From Micromonospora narathiwatensis (GTDB taxonomy: Bacteria; Actinomycetota; Actinomycetes; Mycobacteriales; Micromonosporaceae), in the NCBI RefSeq assembly GCF_900089605.1, contig NZ_LT594324.1, forward strand, positions 6,014,001 through 6,078,000: DNA of 64,000 nt, given 5' to 3'. Numbering within the stretch: the stretch's first letter is position 1; each line of letters opens with the position of its first letter. The position numbers were made by a program, and so were the translations under genes. The notes beneath the pieces are model-generated. The model was not told the DNA's origin and searched no databases. It was given only the letters and a program-made list of their open reading frames with translations. This document shows positions 16,311 through 24,730 of this stretch, piece after piece.

Positions 16311-16469
16311 ATGGTCAAGAAGGTCCTCACCTGGGCCGGCATCGCATTCTTGATCTTCTTCGTTGCCTACCGGCCGAACTCCGCCGCCGACGTCTTCAAG
16401 TCCCTCGGCGGCGGCATCATGGACATCGCCCAGGGATTCGGCGACTTCTTCACCAGCCTGGTCGCCTAG
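16311..16469 (+). CDS. 52-aa small membrane protein
   Basis: The protein starts MVKKVLTWAGIAFLIFFVAY: two lysines, then one hydrophobic segment (about residues 5-20), then RPNSAADVFKSLGGG and an amphipathic C-terminal part ending GDFFTSLVA. Every codon but a few ends in G or C, which supports coding despite the size. It ends 7 nt before the PH-domain gene, so the two probably form an operon. Similar short proteins are widespread in actinobacteria, to my recollection without a known function. Confidence 0.8.
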   Translation: MVKKVLTWAGIAFLIFFVAYRPNSAADVFKSLGGGIMDIAQGFGDFFTSLVA

Positions 16470-16475
16470 CCGCCG

Positions 16476-17351
16476 ATGGGAAGCCCCTCCGGTCCGCCCT
16501 TCGACCCCGACGATCCCGACCGGGAGCGCCGGGAGCGCGACACCGAGCCGATCCCCCGGATCGACCCTGACGACGGCCCCGGCTACGGTCCCGGTCCCGG
16601 CTACGGCGCCGGTCCCTCCCTTTCGGATGACGCCGCCTTCGGTGACGGGCCGGGCTTCGCCGGCGAGGGCCAGTCCGGGCGGGCCTGGATCCGCGACCCG
16701 GAGGGCGGCTACCAGCCGCCGCAGATCTCCGAGGACGAGCTGTCCGGGCTGCGTGTCGACGCCTCCGGCATGGCCCCCCGTCGGGTGCTGCCGCTGGAGG
16801 ACGAGCCCAGCTCGCTGGTGGCCCGCTATCTCTTCCCCACCGAGCGCTACCGGGGCGAATGGAAGCGGCACTGGATCCACCTCTCCACGCCGATCATCAT
16901 CGGCGTCGCTGCCACCTTCGTCCTCGGCTACCTTTCCGGCTTCCTGGCCGGGCGGAACGTCGGGGCGCTGACCACCGTCGCGGTGCTGCTCTGGTTCGCC
17001 GTGATGGGCTGGGTCGCCTGGCGGGTCGCGGACTGGTGGTACGACCGGTTCATCCTCACCAACAAACGGGTGATGGTGGTCAACGGCATCATCACCCGCC
17101 GGGTGGCGATGATGCCGCTGGTCCGGGTCACCGACATGAAGTACGAGCAGACCCCGGCCGGGCGGGCGCTCAACTACGGCACCTTCGTGCTGGAGTCCGC
17201 CGGCCAGGAGCAGGCGCTCCGCGAGGTCAAGAACCTGCCCAACCCGAACGAGCTCTACCTGCGTGTCGTCGAGGAGATGTACGAGCCGCAGGCGGTCGAG
17301 GCGCGGTTGGGCAAGGAGGCGGACGAGGCCAAGGCGGACGACGGGGCCTGA
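16476..17351 (+). CDS. Bacterial PH-domain membrane protein
   Basis: A 291-aa protein with an acidic, Pro/Gly-rich N-terminus (about 110 residues, GPGYGPGPGYGAG), two hydrophobic helices (PIIIGVAATFVLGYLSGFLA and VAVLLWFAVMGWVAWRV), then a bacterial PH domain (WYDRFILTNKRVMVVNGI, MMPLVRVTDMKYEQT, LNYGTFVLESAG). The PH part follows the membrane helices on the cytoplasmic side. Function unknown; family members are membrane-associated and sometimes stress related. It directly follows the 52-aa membrane protein and precedes the sigma factor gene. Confidence 0.85.
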   Translation: MGSPSGPPFDPDDPDRERRERDTEPIPRIDPDDGPGYGPGPGYGAGPSLSDDAAFGDGPGFAGEGQSGRAWIRDPEGGYQPPQISEDELSGLRVDASGMAPRRVLPLEDEPSSLVARYLFPTERYRGEWKRHWIHLSTPIIIGVAATFVLGYLSGFLAGRNVGALTTVAVLLWFAVMGWVAWRVADWWYDRFILTNKRVMVVNGIITRRVAMMPLVRVTDMKYEQTPAGRALNYGTFVLESAGQEQALREVKNLPNPNELYLRVVEEMYEPQAVEARLGKEADEAKADDGA

Positions 17352-17454
17352 AACTTTTCGTCCGAACATCGGATGAACTGCGCACCATTTGCCGTCGACC
17401 CGACCCACCCGGACGTGGCAGCCTGCCATGCAAGACGGGGCGCGGAGGTGAGCG

Positions 17455-18120
17455 GTGGCGAGCAGGGACCCGCTGGAGGAGGAGTTCCGCGAGTTCGTCG
17501 CGGCCCGGTCCAGTGCCCTGCTGCGTACCGCGTACCTGCTGGCCGGCGACTGGGCGACGGCCGAGGACCTGCTCCAGACCGCGCTGACCAAGACGTACCT
17601 GGCCTGGAAGCGGCTCGGCGGGATCGAGGCCATCGAGCCGTACGCCCGCCGGGTCCTGGTCAACACCTCGACGAGCTGGTGGCGGCGTCGCTGGCACGGT
17701 GAACGCCCGACCGAGGTGCTGCCCGAGCGGGCCGGCGTCGACGAGATCGAGCAGCAGCTCGACCGGGACGCGCTCTGGCGGCACCTCCAGGCCCTCCCGG
17801 CCCGGCAGCGGGCCGTACTGGTGCTCCGGTTCTACGAGGACATGTCCGAGGCGCAGACCGCGGCGCTGCTGGAGATCTCCCCGGGCACCGTGAAGAGCCA
17901 GACCTCGCGCGCGCTGAACACGCTGCGCCGCCGGCTGGGCTCCGCGGCGGCCCTCGGTCTGCCCGCCGAGCAGGAGGCCGCGCCCGCGCCGCGTACGCCG
18001 TCGGTGCCCCGCGCCGTGCCGCCGCCGGCCGCGCGCCCGCCGGCGGTCCGGCCGGCCCCGCTGCCCGCCGGCCCGGCCATCGCCCGCCCCGCCACCAGCG
18101 TGCCGGTGGAGACCCGATGA
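17455..18120 (+). CDS. SigE-family RNA polymerase sigma factor (pair 1)
   Basis: A 221-aa group IV sigma factor of the actinobacterial SigE-like type. Region 2 is LLRTAYLLAGDWATAEDLLQ with LTKTYLAWKRL; region 4 is [20 protein letters not shown] then LLEISPGTVKSQTSRALNTL, a clear helix-turn-helix. After about residue 160 comes a 60-residue Pro/Ala-rich tail that the paralogue at 51786 lacks. GGAGG sits about 7 nt before the GTG start. Its stop overlaps the ATG of repeat copy B, which leads to the membrane partner at 18182. It probably directs a stress regulon including itself. Confidence 0.9.
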   Translation: MASRDPLEEEFREFVAARSSALLRTAYLLAGDWATAEDLLQTALTKTYLAWKRLGGIEAIEPYARRVLVNTSTSWWRRRWHGERPTEVLPERAGVDEIEQQLDRDALWRHLQALPARQRAVLVLRFYEDMSEAQTAALLEISPGTVKSQTSRALNTLRRRLGSAAALGLPAEQEAAPAPRTPSVPRAVPPPAARPPAVRPAPLPAGPAIARPATSVPVETR

Positions 18121-18185
18121 GCGAGCGAATCGTCAGGGTACGGCGAGGTGGCGCCATGAGCGAGCGCAGTGAGGTGGCGGCATGA
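18117..18185 (+). repeat. Dispersed mini-ORF repeat, copy B
   Basis: A 22-codon open frame begins M-S-E-R-I-V-R-V and repeats M-S-E-R-S-E near its end. Its ATG overlaps the sigma-factor stop (ATGA, 18117-18120) and its TGA overlaps the ATG of the partner gene (ATGA, 18182-18185). This variant is shorter than copies A and C and seems to hold two tandem cores of the ATGAGCGAGCG unit. It places a translational relay between sigma factor and partner. Confidence 0.75.
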
Positions 18186-19447
18186 GCCGTTCGCCGTACC
18201 GCGGTGACAACCAGACGGGCGGTCTGGAGCGTCCACTTCCCGTGACCGACGACGAGCTGGAGCGGGCGCTGCGGGACACCTTCGCCCGCCAGGTCGCCAC
18301 ACCGCGACCGCTCGCCGCCGACCCGGCCGGCGTGGCCGTCGGGCGGGCACGGCGGAGCGGCCACCGCCGTACGCTGGCCGGGCTCGCCCTGGCCGGGGTG
18401 GCCACGGTGCTGGTCAGCACCGGCACGGCCCAGTTCGGCGGATCGTCCGCTCACCAGGACACGCCGACCGTGGTGCTCGGCGATCCACGCGGATTCTCGC
18501 CCTCTCCGCTGCCCACCGAGTCCGCCGTGGCCCCCACGGCCGGCCCGGTCCGCCCCGAACTCGACATGATCGTCGGCCCCTGGCTCTACACGAACGGTGG
18601 CGAGCGGTGGGAGCTGACCGGGGTGAGCAGCGTCGAGCAGGCGCAGCGCGTCTCCGACCACGGGGGCTGGCTGCTCACCTCGGGGGTCACCGCGGCCGGC
18701 CGTACCCTCTGGTGGGTCCCGCCGAACGGCGGGTCGACGCAGGTGCTCCTCGCCGGCGCGGACGCGGTCGCGGTCGCCGCGGACGGACGCCAGGTCGCCT
18801 GGCGCGACGGCCCGGAGATCTTCTTCGCCGGCATGGTTGCCGGCCAATTCCTCGCGAACCGCCGTACGGCGGCCCCCGAGGGGGCCGTGCCGGTCGCCCT
18901 CGCCGGCGACGCCGTGCTGATCCGACTGGCCGACCGGGGCGGATTCAGCGTCTGGCACGCGCCGGTCGACGATCGGCTGGGCATCGCGAACCGGGACGTA
19001 CTCAACGTCTACGGCACGCTGCCCGACGGTCGGGTGGTCGGCGAGATCTCGGCCGGTACGCCCCGGCGGCCCTGCCTGGCCCTGCTCGACCCGGCCCGGG
19101 ACCTCACCCCGGTCCGCACCGGCTGCGGCCCGGACCTCGCCACCGACGGCCGTGGCGAGGTCTCCGTCGACGGGCGGTGGCTGCTGGTCAACGGCGCGCG
19201 GGACGACGCGCTCCTGGTCGACCTGCGCACGCTCGGCTCCGGCACCTCGGCCCGGCCCGCCGGACCGGCGGCGACCGGGGTGGTGAGGTGGACCGGGTCG
19301 GGCGCCGCCCTGCACGTCGACGCCACCGGCGGGCTGATCCGGGTACGCCCCGAGCGGGTGGCGGACGGCGAACGGCCGACCGCCTCGCCGGTCGACGGAG
19401 TGGCCCCCGGCGAGCAACCGGTCGTGGTGGCCGACAGCCGCCCCTGA
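18182..19447 (+). CDS. Membrane partner of SigE-like factor (pair 1)
   Basis: A 421-aa protein with a ~60-residue cytoplasmic N-terminus (DDELERALRDTFARQVATPR), one membrane segment (about residues 60-80, TLAGLALAGVATVLVSTGTA) and a large extracytoplasmic domain with beta-propeller-like repeats (DAVAVAADGRQVAWRDGPE, SVDGRWLLVNGARDDALLVD). Position after the sigma gene and topology suggest an anti-sigma or sensory partner; no ZAS zinc motif is seen. It is paralogous in layout to the gene at 50593. Translation is reached through repeat copy B. Confidence 0.72.
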   Translation: MSRSPYRGDNQTGGLERPLPVTDDELERALRDTFARQVATPRPLAADPAGVAVGRARRSGHRRTLAGLALAGVATVLVSTGTAQFGGSSAHQDTPTVVLGDPRGFSPSPLPTESAVAPTAGPVRPELDMIVGPWLYTNGGERWELTGVSSVEQAQRVSDHGGWLLTSGVTAAGRTLWWVPPNGGSTQVLLAGADAVAVAADGRQVAWRDGPEIFFAGMVAGQFLANRRTAAPEGAVPVALAGDAVLIRLADRGGFSVWHAPVDDRLGIANRDVLNVYGTLPDGRVVGEISAGTPRRPCLALLDPARDLTPVRTGCGPDLATDGRGEVSVDGRWLLVNGARDDALLVDLRTLGSGTSARPAGPAATGVVRWTGSGAALHVDATGGLIRVRPERVADGERPTASPVDGVAPGEQPVVVADSRP

Positions 19448-19545
19448 ACCGACACCCGCCCTGAACCGGCGTCCGCTCGCGGTGCCGGCGGCGGCGTCGG
19501 GCGGCGGGCGGCCGGCGGCGGCACCGGGGCGGTAGCGTCGGCGAG

Positions 19546-20412
19546 GTGACCGTTGCCGCCCGGATCGACCTGCACGCCCACTCCACCGCCAGCGACGGCA
19601 CCCTCAGCCCGGCTGAGCTGGTCCGGGCCGCCGCCGACACCGGCCTCGACGTCGTCGCGATCACCGACCACGACACCACCGCGGGCTGGGACGCCGCGGT
19701 CCGCGCCCTGCCGGCCGGGCTCATCCTGGTCCGCGGCGCGGAGATCTCCTGCCGTTGGTACGGCGTCGAGCCGCCGATCCCGCTGCACCTGCTCGCGTAC
19801 CTCTTCGACCCGAACGAGCCGGAGCTGGTCGCGGAGCTGGCCCGGGTCCGGCGGGCCCGGGAGGAACGTGGCGAGCGGATCGTACGGCTGTTGCAGGCCG
19901 ACGGCATCGACGTGAGCTGGTCGGAGATCCTGGCCGGCGCGGCCGGCGGAACGGTCGGCCGGCCGCACATCGCCCAGGCGCTGATCCGCGCCGGGCTGGT
20001 GGCCACCACCACCGAGGCGTTCGCGCCGGACTGGCTGGGGGAGCGGTACCGGCTGCCCAAGGAGGACATCGACGTGTTCCGGGCGGTGGCACTCATCCGG
20101 GCGGCCGGCGGGGTGCCGGTCTTCGCCCACCCCCGGGCCTCCCGACGCGGGCGGATCGTGCCGGACGAGCTGATCGTGGCACTGGTGGCGGCCGGGCTGG
20201 CCGGCCTGGAGGCCGACCACGAGGACCACACGCCGGCCGAGCGGGCCCACGTCCGGGGGCTCGCCGCCGAGCTGGGCCTGCTGGTCACCGGGTCGTCGGA
20301 CTTCCACGGCACGCACAAGACCGTCCAGCTCGGCGCGCACACCACCCACCCCGAGGTGTACGAACGCCTCGTCGCCCTGGCCAGCGGGGTGACCCCGGTC
20401 GCTTCGGGGTGA
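19546..20412 (+). CDS. PHP-domain phosphoesterase
   Basis: A 288-aa metal-dependent phosphoesterase of the PHP family. The metal-binding motifs are DLHAHSTASDGTLSP at the N-terminus, AITDHDTTAGWD, GAEISCRW, VFAHPRASRRG and GSSDFHGTHK near the C-terminus. Proteins of this length and motif set (YciV/RNase AM-like or trpH-like) hydrolyse nucleoside 3',5'-bisphosphates or short RNA 5' ends. Start GTG, with TAGCGT 7 nt upstream suggesting leaderless transcription. Cytosolic. Confidence 0.88.
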   Translation: MTVAARIDLHAHSTASDGTLSPAELVRAAADTGLDVVAITDHDTTAGWDAAVRALPAGLILVRGAEISCRWYGVEPPIPLHLLAYLFDPNEPELVAELARVRRAREERGERIVRLLQADGIDVSWSEILAGAAGGTVGRPHIAQALIRAGLVATTTEAFAPDWLGERYRLPKEDIDVFRAVALIRAAGGVPVFAHPRASRRGRIVPDELIVALVAAGLAGLEADHEDHTPAERAHVRGLAAELGLLVTGSSDFHGTHKTVQLGAHTTHPEVYERLVALASGVTPVASG

Positions 20413-20452
20413 CCCGCGTTTTGATCCACTGCGACGCGGCTACCGTGTTCGG

Positions 20453-21067
20453 GTGGATCTCAAGCTCTTCGGCGCGGTCTTCGTGACCCTGCTGGTGATC
20501 GTCGACCCGCCCGGCATGTTGCCCATCTTCCTCGCGCTCACCGGGCCGCTGCCCGCGCGCGACCGGAACCGGGCCGCCTGGCAGGCCGTCGCGCTGGCGC
20601 TCGGGGTGATCGTGGTCTTCGCCGTCGCCGGGCAGACCCTCCTGGCCTACCTGCACGTCTCGCTGCCGGCGTTGCAGGCCGCCGGCGGGCTGCTGCTGGT
20701 GCTGGTGGCGTTGGAGCTGTTGACCGGCAAGGCCGACGATCCGAGCCAGCAGAGCACCTCCAACATCGCCCTGGTGCCGCTGGGCACCCCGCTGCTGGCC
20801 GGGCCGGGCGCCATCGTCGCGACCATGCTCTTCGTGCAGCAGGCCGGTGGGTTCACCGACTATCTCGCGATCGCCCTCGCGATCGTCGCGGTGATGGCCA
20901 CCGTCTGGGTGGCGCTGCGCTTCTCCGGCGTGATCGTCAAGGTCCTCCGGCCGGGCGGCATCGAGGTGCTGACCCGGATCGCCGGCCTGCTGCTGGCCGC
21001 CATCGCGGTGCAGCTCATCGCCGACGCGGTGGCCGCCTTCGTGACCCAGTACGTCACCACGCACTGA
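20453..21067 (+). CDS. MarC-family integral membrane protein
   Basis: A 204-aa protein with six hydrophobic segments and the MarC signatures VIVDPPGMLPIFLALTG near the N-terminus and IALVPLGTPLLAGPGAIVAT in the fourth segment. MarC proteins are inner-membrane proteins; earlier links to antibiotic resistance were not confirmed and the substrate is unknown. The GTG start lies 6 nt after a TACCGT -10-like box. Confidence 0.9.
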   Translation: MDLKLFGAVFVTLLVIVDPPGMLPIFLALTGPLPARDRNRAAWQAVALALGVIVVFAVAGQTLLAYLHVSLPALQAAGGLLLVLVALELLTGKADDPSQQSTSNIALVPLGTPLLAGPGAIVATMLFVQQAGGFTDYLAIALAIVAVMATVWVALRFSGVIVKVLRPGGIEVLTRIAGLLLAAIAVQLIADAVAAFVTQYVTTH

Positions 21068-21120
21068 CCCGCCGGCCCGTCGTCGCCGGCGTGTCGTACC
21101 GGGATGGCAGGATCTCAGGC

Positions 21121-22056
21121 GTGCGACGACCCTCCCCGACCGGACGACCGACCGGCGGCCGGCCGCCCCGGCCCCGCCCAGAGCAGGCCGAGCAGCTCGG
21201 CTTCGAGGGGATGCCGGAGCGCCTCTTCGTCTGCACACCCAGCAAGCTCGGCGCGTACGCCGACTGCCCCCGGCGCTACCGCTACTCCTACGTCGACCGG
21301 CCCGCGCCGCCCAAGGGGCCACCGTGGGCGCACAACTCGCTCGGCGCCAGCGTCCACACCGCGCTGAAGAACTGGTACGCGCTCGCGCCGGACCGCCGCC
21401 GCCCCGAGGCGCTGGGCACGCTGCTCAAGGGCACCTGGGTGCGCGAGGGCTACCGCGACGACGAGCAGGAGCGGGACGCCTTCCGCCGGGCGCTGGCCTG
21501 GCTGGAGTCGTACGTGGCGGGGCTCGATCCGGCCGACGAGCCGGTCGGGGTGGAACGGGTGGTCGCCGTCAAGACCGGGGTGCTCGCGTTCAACGGCCGG
21601 GCCGACCGGATCGACTCCCGTCCCGGTCCCGACGGGCGGCCCGAGCTGGTCATCGTCGACTACAAGACCGGCCGCACCGGGCTGGACACCGACGACGCCC
21701 GCGGCTCGCAGGCCCTGGCCCTCTACGCGTACGCGGCCGAGCGGGTGTTCCGCCGGCCCTGCCGCCGGGTCGAGTTGCACCACCTGCCCACCGGCACGGT
21801 CGCCGCGCACGAGCACACCGCCGAGTCGCTGCACCGGCAGTTGACCCGGGCCGAGGAGACCGCCCGGGACATCATGGCCGCCGAGCGGGCGGTCGCCGAC
21901 GGCACCGACCCCGACGAGGCGTTCCCCACCACCCCGGGGCCGCGCTGCGGCTGGTGTGACTACCGGCGCACCTGCCCGACGGGGGCGCAGACGCCCGGCA
22001 AGGAGCCGTGGTCGGCCGTGGAACGGCCCGCCGACCCGATCTCCGGCCTCGACTGA
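21121..22056 (+). CDS. RecB-family PD-(D/E)XK nuclease
   Basis: A 311-aa protein of the PD-(D/E)XK superfamily resembling the C-terminal nuclease of RecB/AddB. It has the N-terminal TPSKLGAYADCPRRYRYSYV, the core VIVDYKTGRTGLDTDDARGS (Asp and Lys of the active site), the QALALYAYAAERVF helix and a C-terminal CGWCDYRRTCP iron-sulfur-type cysteine set whose fourth Cys lies in the N-terminal segment. It probably acts in DNA repair or end processing. The GTG at 21121 follows CAGGAT by 7 nt; the frame stays open upstream to 21091. Confidence 0.88.
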   Translation: MRRPSPTGRPTGGRPPRPRPEQAEQLGFEGMPERLFVCTPSKLGAYADCPRRYRYSYVDRPAPPKGPPWAHNSLGASVHTALKNWYALAPDRRRPEALGTLLKGTWVREGYRDDEQERDAFRRALAWLESYVAGLDPADEPVGVERVVAVKTGVLAFNGRADRIDSRPGPDGRPELVIVDYKTGRTGLDTDDARGSQALALYAYAAERVFRRPCRRVELHHLPTGTVAAHEHTAESLHRQLTRAEETARDIMAAERAVADGTDPDEAFPTTPGPRCGWCDYRRTCPTGAQTPGKEPWSAVERPADPISGLD

Positions 22057-22060
22057 TCCG

Positions 22061-22912
22061 TCAGGCGGTGGTGAGCCGGGCCGCGCGTTCTCTGGCGGCC
22101 TGCTGCAACGGCCCCTCCCGATAGCGGCGCGGCAGCGCCGCCAGGGCCAGCCGCAGCGCCCGGACGCTCAGATCCGCCGACAGCGCGGTGGTGGGCAGGC
22201 CCAGGCCGCCGTACAACCGGCGGGCCCAGGCCGGCAGCAGCGCCAGCGCGGTGCCGGCGATCCCCAGGTACGCCCAGCGCGGCGGGCCGAGGTGCAGGCC
22301 GAGCCGCGCCGGCAGGCTGAGCTTCCACGGGATCGGCGGGGCGGTCAGGAAGAGGGCGGTCTCGGCCGCCTCCCTTGTCATCCGCAGCTGCGGACGGATC
22401 CGCCGGTAGTAGTCGGCCACCTCGGCGGCGGTGCCCGGCACGTCGGCCGGGTCCAGCCCGACCAGGGCCGCCGTCCGGCGCTGCTCGGTGTAGTAGGCGT
22501 CGACCTCGGCGTCGGTGAGGGCGAGCCCGGCCCGACGGGCGGTGCTGACGAACGACTCGACCTCGGCGACGTGCACCCAGCGCAGCAGCTCCGGTTCGTC
22601 GATCCGGAACCGCTCACCGGTGAACGGGTCGGTGGCCCGCATCCGGCCGTGCAGCGTACGCAGCCGGTGGCCGGCCGACTCGGCCTCGGCCACGGTGCCG
22701 TAGACCGTCGTCGCCACGTAGTTGGCGGTCCGGACCAGCCGGCCCCACGCGTCGGTGCGGTAGTTGCTGTTCTGGGCCACGCCGGCCATCGCCCGGGGGT
22801 GCAACGCCTGGAGGTAGAGCGAACGCAGGCCGGCGACGATCAGGATCGGCTCCGCGTGCACCTTCCACGTGACCGATCCCGGACCGAACAGGCCGAGGTC
22901 ATCGGTGTCCAC
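22061..22912 (-). CDS. MpaB/DUF2236-family oxygenase-like protein
   Basis: A 283-aa protein with the DUF2236 (latex-clearing protein/MpaB-like) signatures: VHAEPILIVAGLRSLYLQAL, HPRAMAGVAQNSNYRTDAWG (candidate heme-ligand His) and VEVESFVSTARRAG. Members are heme b proteins, some oxidative; the substrate here is unknown. It ends only 4 nt from the converging RecB-like gene with no hairpin between. Confidence 0.85.
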   Translation of the reverse strand: MDTDDLGLFGPGSVTWKVHAEPILIVAGLRSLYLQALHPRAMAGVAQNSNYRTDAWGRLVRTANYVATTVYGTVAEAESAGHRLRTLHGRMRATDPFTGERFRIDEPELLRWVHVAEVESFVSTARRAGLALTDAEVDAYYTEQRRTAALVGLDPADVPGTAAEVADYYRRIRPQLRMTREAAETALFLTAPPIPWKLSLPARLGLHLGPPRWAYLGIAGTALALLPAWARRLYGGLGLPTTALSADLSVRALRLALAALPRRYREGPLQQAARERAARLTTA

Positions 22913-22958
22913 CGCCCAAGGGTGCCACGCGCCGGACCGGCCTCGTACCGGCCCGCTG

Positions 22959-23387
22959 TCAGTCGTCGGCGGAGCGGCGGGTCTGACAGGTGGGGCAGAG
23001 ACCCCAGAAGGTCACCTCCGCCTCGTCCACCTCGAAGCCGTGCGTCGTGTCCGGATCGAGGCAGGGGGCGCTGCCGGTCGCGCAGTCGATGTCGGCGATC
23101 TCGCCGCAGCCGCGGCACACCACGTGGTGGTGGTTGTCCCCGGCGCGCGCCTCGTAGCGGGCGGGACTGCCGGCCGGCTCGATACGGCGGGAGAGCCCGG
23201 CCCGGGAGAGCGCCGCGAGCACGTCGTACACGGCCTGCGTGGAGACCGAGTCGAGGCGCTCCCGCACCCGGCGGGTGATCTCGTCGACCTCCAGGTGGCC
23301 GCCGTCGGCGAGGACGTCCAGCACGGCGAGGCGCGGTCGGGTGACCCGCAGGCCCCTCGACCGGAGCAGTTCCTCACCGCTGGACAT
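22959..23387 (-). CDS. Fur-family transcriptional regulator
   Basis: A 142-aa metal-dependent repressor. The N-terminal winged helix has TRPRLAVLDVLADGGHLEVD and VSTQAVYDVLAALSRAGLSR. The dimerisation domain has the HHHVVCRGCGEIADID metal and zinc site and a second CPTC zinc pair at the C-terminus. The overall pattern resembles FurA/CatR peroxide sensors that often sit next to catalase, but no catalase is present here. It diverges from the DUF2231 gene and may control it. Confidence 0.9.
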   Translation of the reverse strand: MSSGEELLRSRGLRVTRPRLAVLDVLADGGHLEVDEITRRVRERLDSVSTQAVYDVLAALSRAGLSRRIEPAGSPARYEARAGDNHHHVVCRGCGEIADIDCATGSAPCLDPDTTHGFEVDEAEVTFWGLCPTCQTRRSADD

Positions 23388-23560
23388 GAGCTAATGACAG
23401 CACGCGTTTCCGGAGGCGACAACCGAGCCGGAACCGGGGTGGCCCGGGACACAGGGTGAACCGCACCGGTGAAACGCGCGTGGGTCGGTGTGACGAACGG
23501 CGACGGCGGGAGCCCCGTCGTACGCTGACCGCGCGGTTCGGTCTACTCGTGGGGGTGTCG

Positions 23561-24043
23561 GTGTTCAGGGAGATCAGCGGGCTGCCGGGCCACGTCCTGG
23601 TCATACACGCCGTCGTGGTGCTGGTGCCGCTGCTGGCGTTGGCCTCCGTCGCGTACGGGGTGCTGCCCCGGTGGCGGTCCCGGCTCGACTGGGCGGTGGC
23701 GGGCCTCGCCGTGGTGACTCCGATCGCCACCTTCGTGGCGAAGGAATCTGGCGAGGCGTTCGAGGAGGCGCTGCGGCAGCGGGGCCTCGGTGGCGAGTTG
23801 CTCAGGAAGATCGAGGAGCACTCCGAGTACGGCAGCACCCTGCTCTGGTTCACCATCGGGCTGGCGGTGGCGGCGCTGCTGCTCCTGCTGGTCACCAGCG
23901 GCCTCGCCCGGGTACGCGCCCTGCCCCGCTGGCTGGCCCCGGTGCTGACCGGGGTGGTGATCGTCCTCGCGGCCTTCGCGCTGGTGTACGTCTATCAGAC
24001 CGGCGACACCGGCGCACAGGCTGTCTGGAGCGGAACACTCTGA
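23561..24043 (+). CDS. DUF2231 membrane protein
   Basis: About 160 aa with four hydrophobic segments and the DUF2231 features: GHVLVIHAVVVLVPLLALAS with an in-membrane His, VVTPIATFVAKESGEAFEE, and a fourth helix ending LVYVYQTGDTGAQAVW. Members are probable heme or redox-related membrane proteins of unknown function. Several GTGs (23549, 23555, 23561) are possible starts; the last has a G-rich sequence at fair spacing. Divergent from the Fur regulator. Confidence 0.82.
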   Translation: MFREISGLPGHVLVIHAVVVLVPLLALASVAYGVLPRWRSRLDWAVAGLAVVTPIATFVAKESGEAFEEALRQRGLGGELLRKIEEHSEYGSTLLWFTIGLAVAALLLLLVTSGLARVRALPRWLAPVLTGVVIVLAAFALVYVYQTGDTGAQAVWSGTL

Positions 24044-24050
24044 CCCTCGG

Positions 24051-24614
24051 TCAGAAGATCACCCGCGAGCAGAGCAGGCACGTCAGGATCACCAGCACCA
24101 CCCCGGCGACCGCCCCGATGCCGTAGGTGAGCCGCTGGGACTGCTGCTCCGCCTGGTCCATGGCGGCCATGTTCTGTGGCGGCAGCTGCCGAGGTGGGGT
24201 GGGCCGTACGTGCACGGGCGGTCGCCAGCCGGGCGGGGGAGGAGTGGTCGGCGGTGGACCGGAATATCCGCCGGCCGGGGCACCGCCGCCGGACCAGCCA
24301 CCACCGGCCCCACCACCACCGGGCCAGTCGCCATCAGCGGACCGTGGCTGGCCATTGACGGGGTGCCCGTCCGCGCCCGGTGCGGGCCTTGCCCACGAAC
24401 TGTCCGCCTGACCCGCGGCCGACCACGGACTGGGCGACTGCCCCGGGTCGGGCCGGGGAGCGGCGGGCGGGCCGACATCGGTCGCCGGCTCGCCGGGCCG
24501 GTCGGCGACAGCCGGCTCGTCGGGGCGGCCGCCGCCGAGCCTGCCCTCCGGCTGGTCCGGTGTCGGGTGTCGCCAGAACTCGTCCTCGGGGCTGCCACCG
24601 CTGGGCGTCGTCAC
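24051..24614 (-). CDS. Pro/Gly-rich single-pass membrane protein
   Basis: About 187 aa. The first ~150 residues are disordered Pro/Gly/Ser-rich sequence with repeats such as GGGAGGGWSGGGAPAGGYSG; then comes AAMDQAEQQSQRLTYGIGAV and one C-terminal hydrophobic helix (AVAGVVLVILTCLLCSRVIF) ending at the stop. The orientation suggests a tail-anchored protein. GTG at 24614 is chosen because upstream codons are Arg-rich and atypical. No family recognised; converges on the DUF2231 gene within 7 nt. Confidence 0.65.
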   Translation of the reverse strand: MTTPSGGSPEDEFWRHPTPDQPEGRLGGGRPDEPAVADRPGEPATDVGPPAAPRPDPGQSPSPWSAAGQADSSWARPAPGADGHPVNGQPRSADGDWPGGGGAGGGWSGGGAPAGGYSGPPPTTPPPPGWRPPVHVRPTPPRQLPPQNMAAMDQAEQQSQRLTYGIGAVAGVVLVILTCLLCSRVIF

Positions 24615-24730
24615 GCCGTCCGACGCTACCAACGCCCCGGCCGGTCGGCTCGCCGGACGCGACGGGCGAGCCGACCGGCGGCGCGTCGGACGATCGGGTT
24701 GCTTCCCTCGCACCGGTATCCTTGCCGCTC

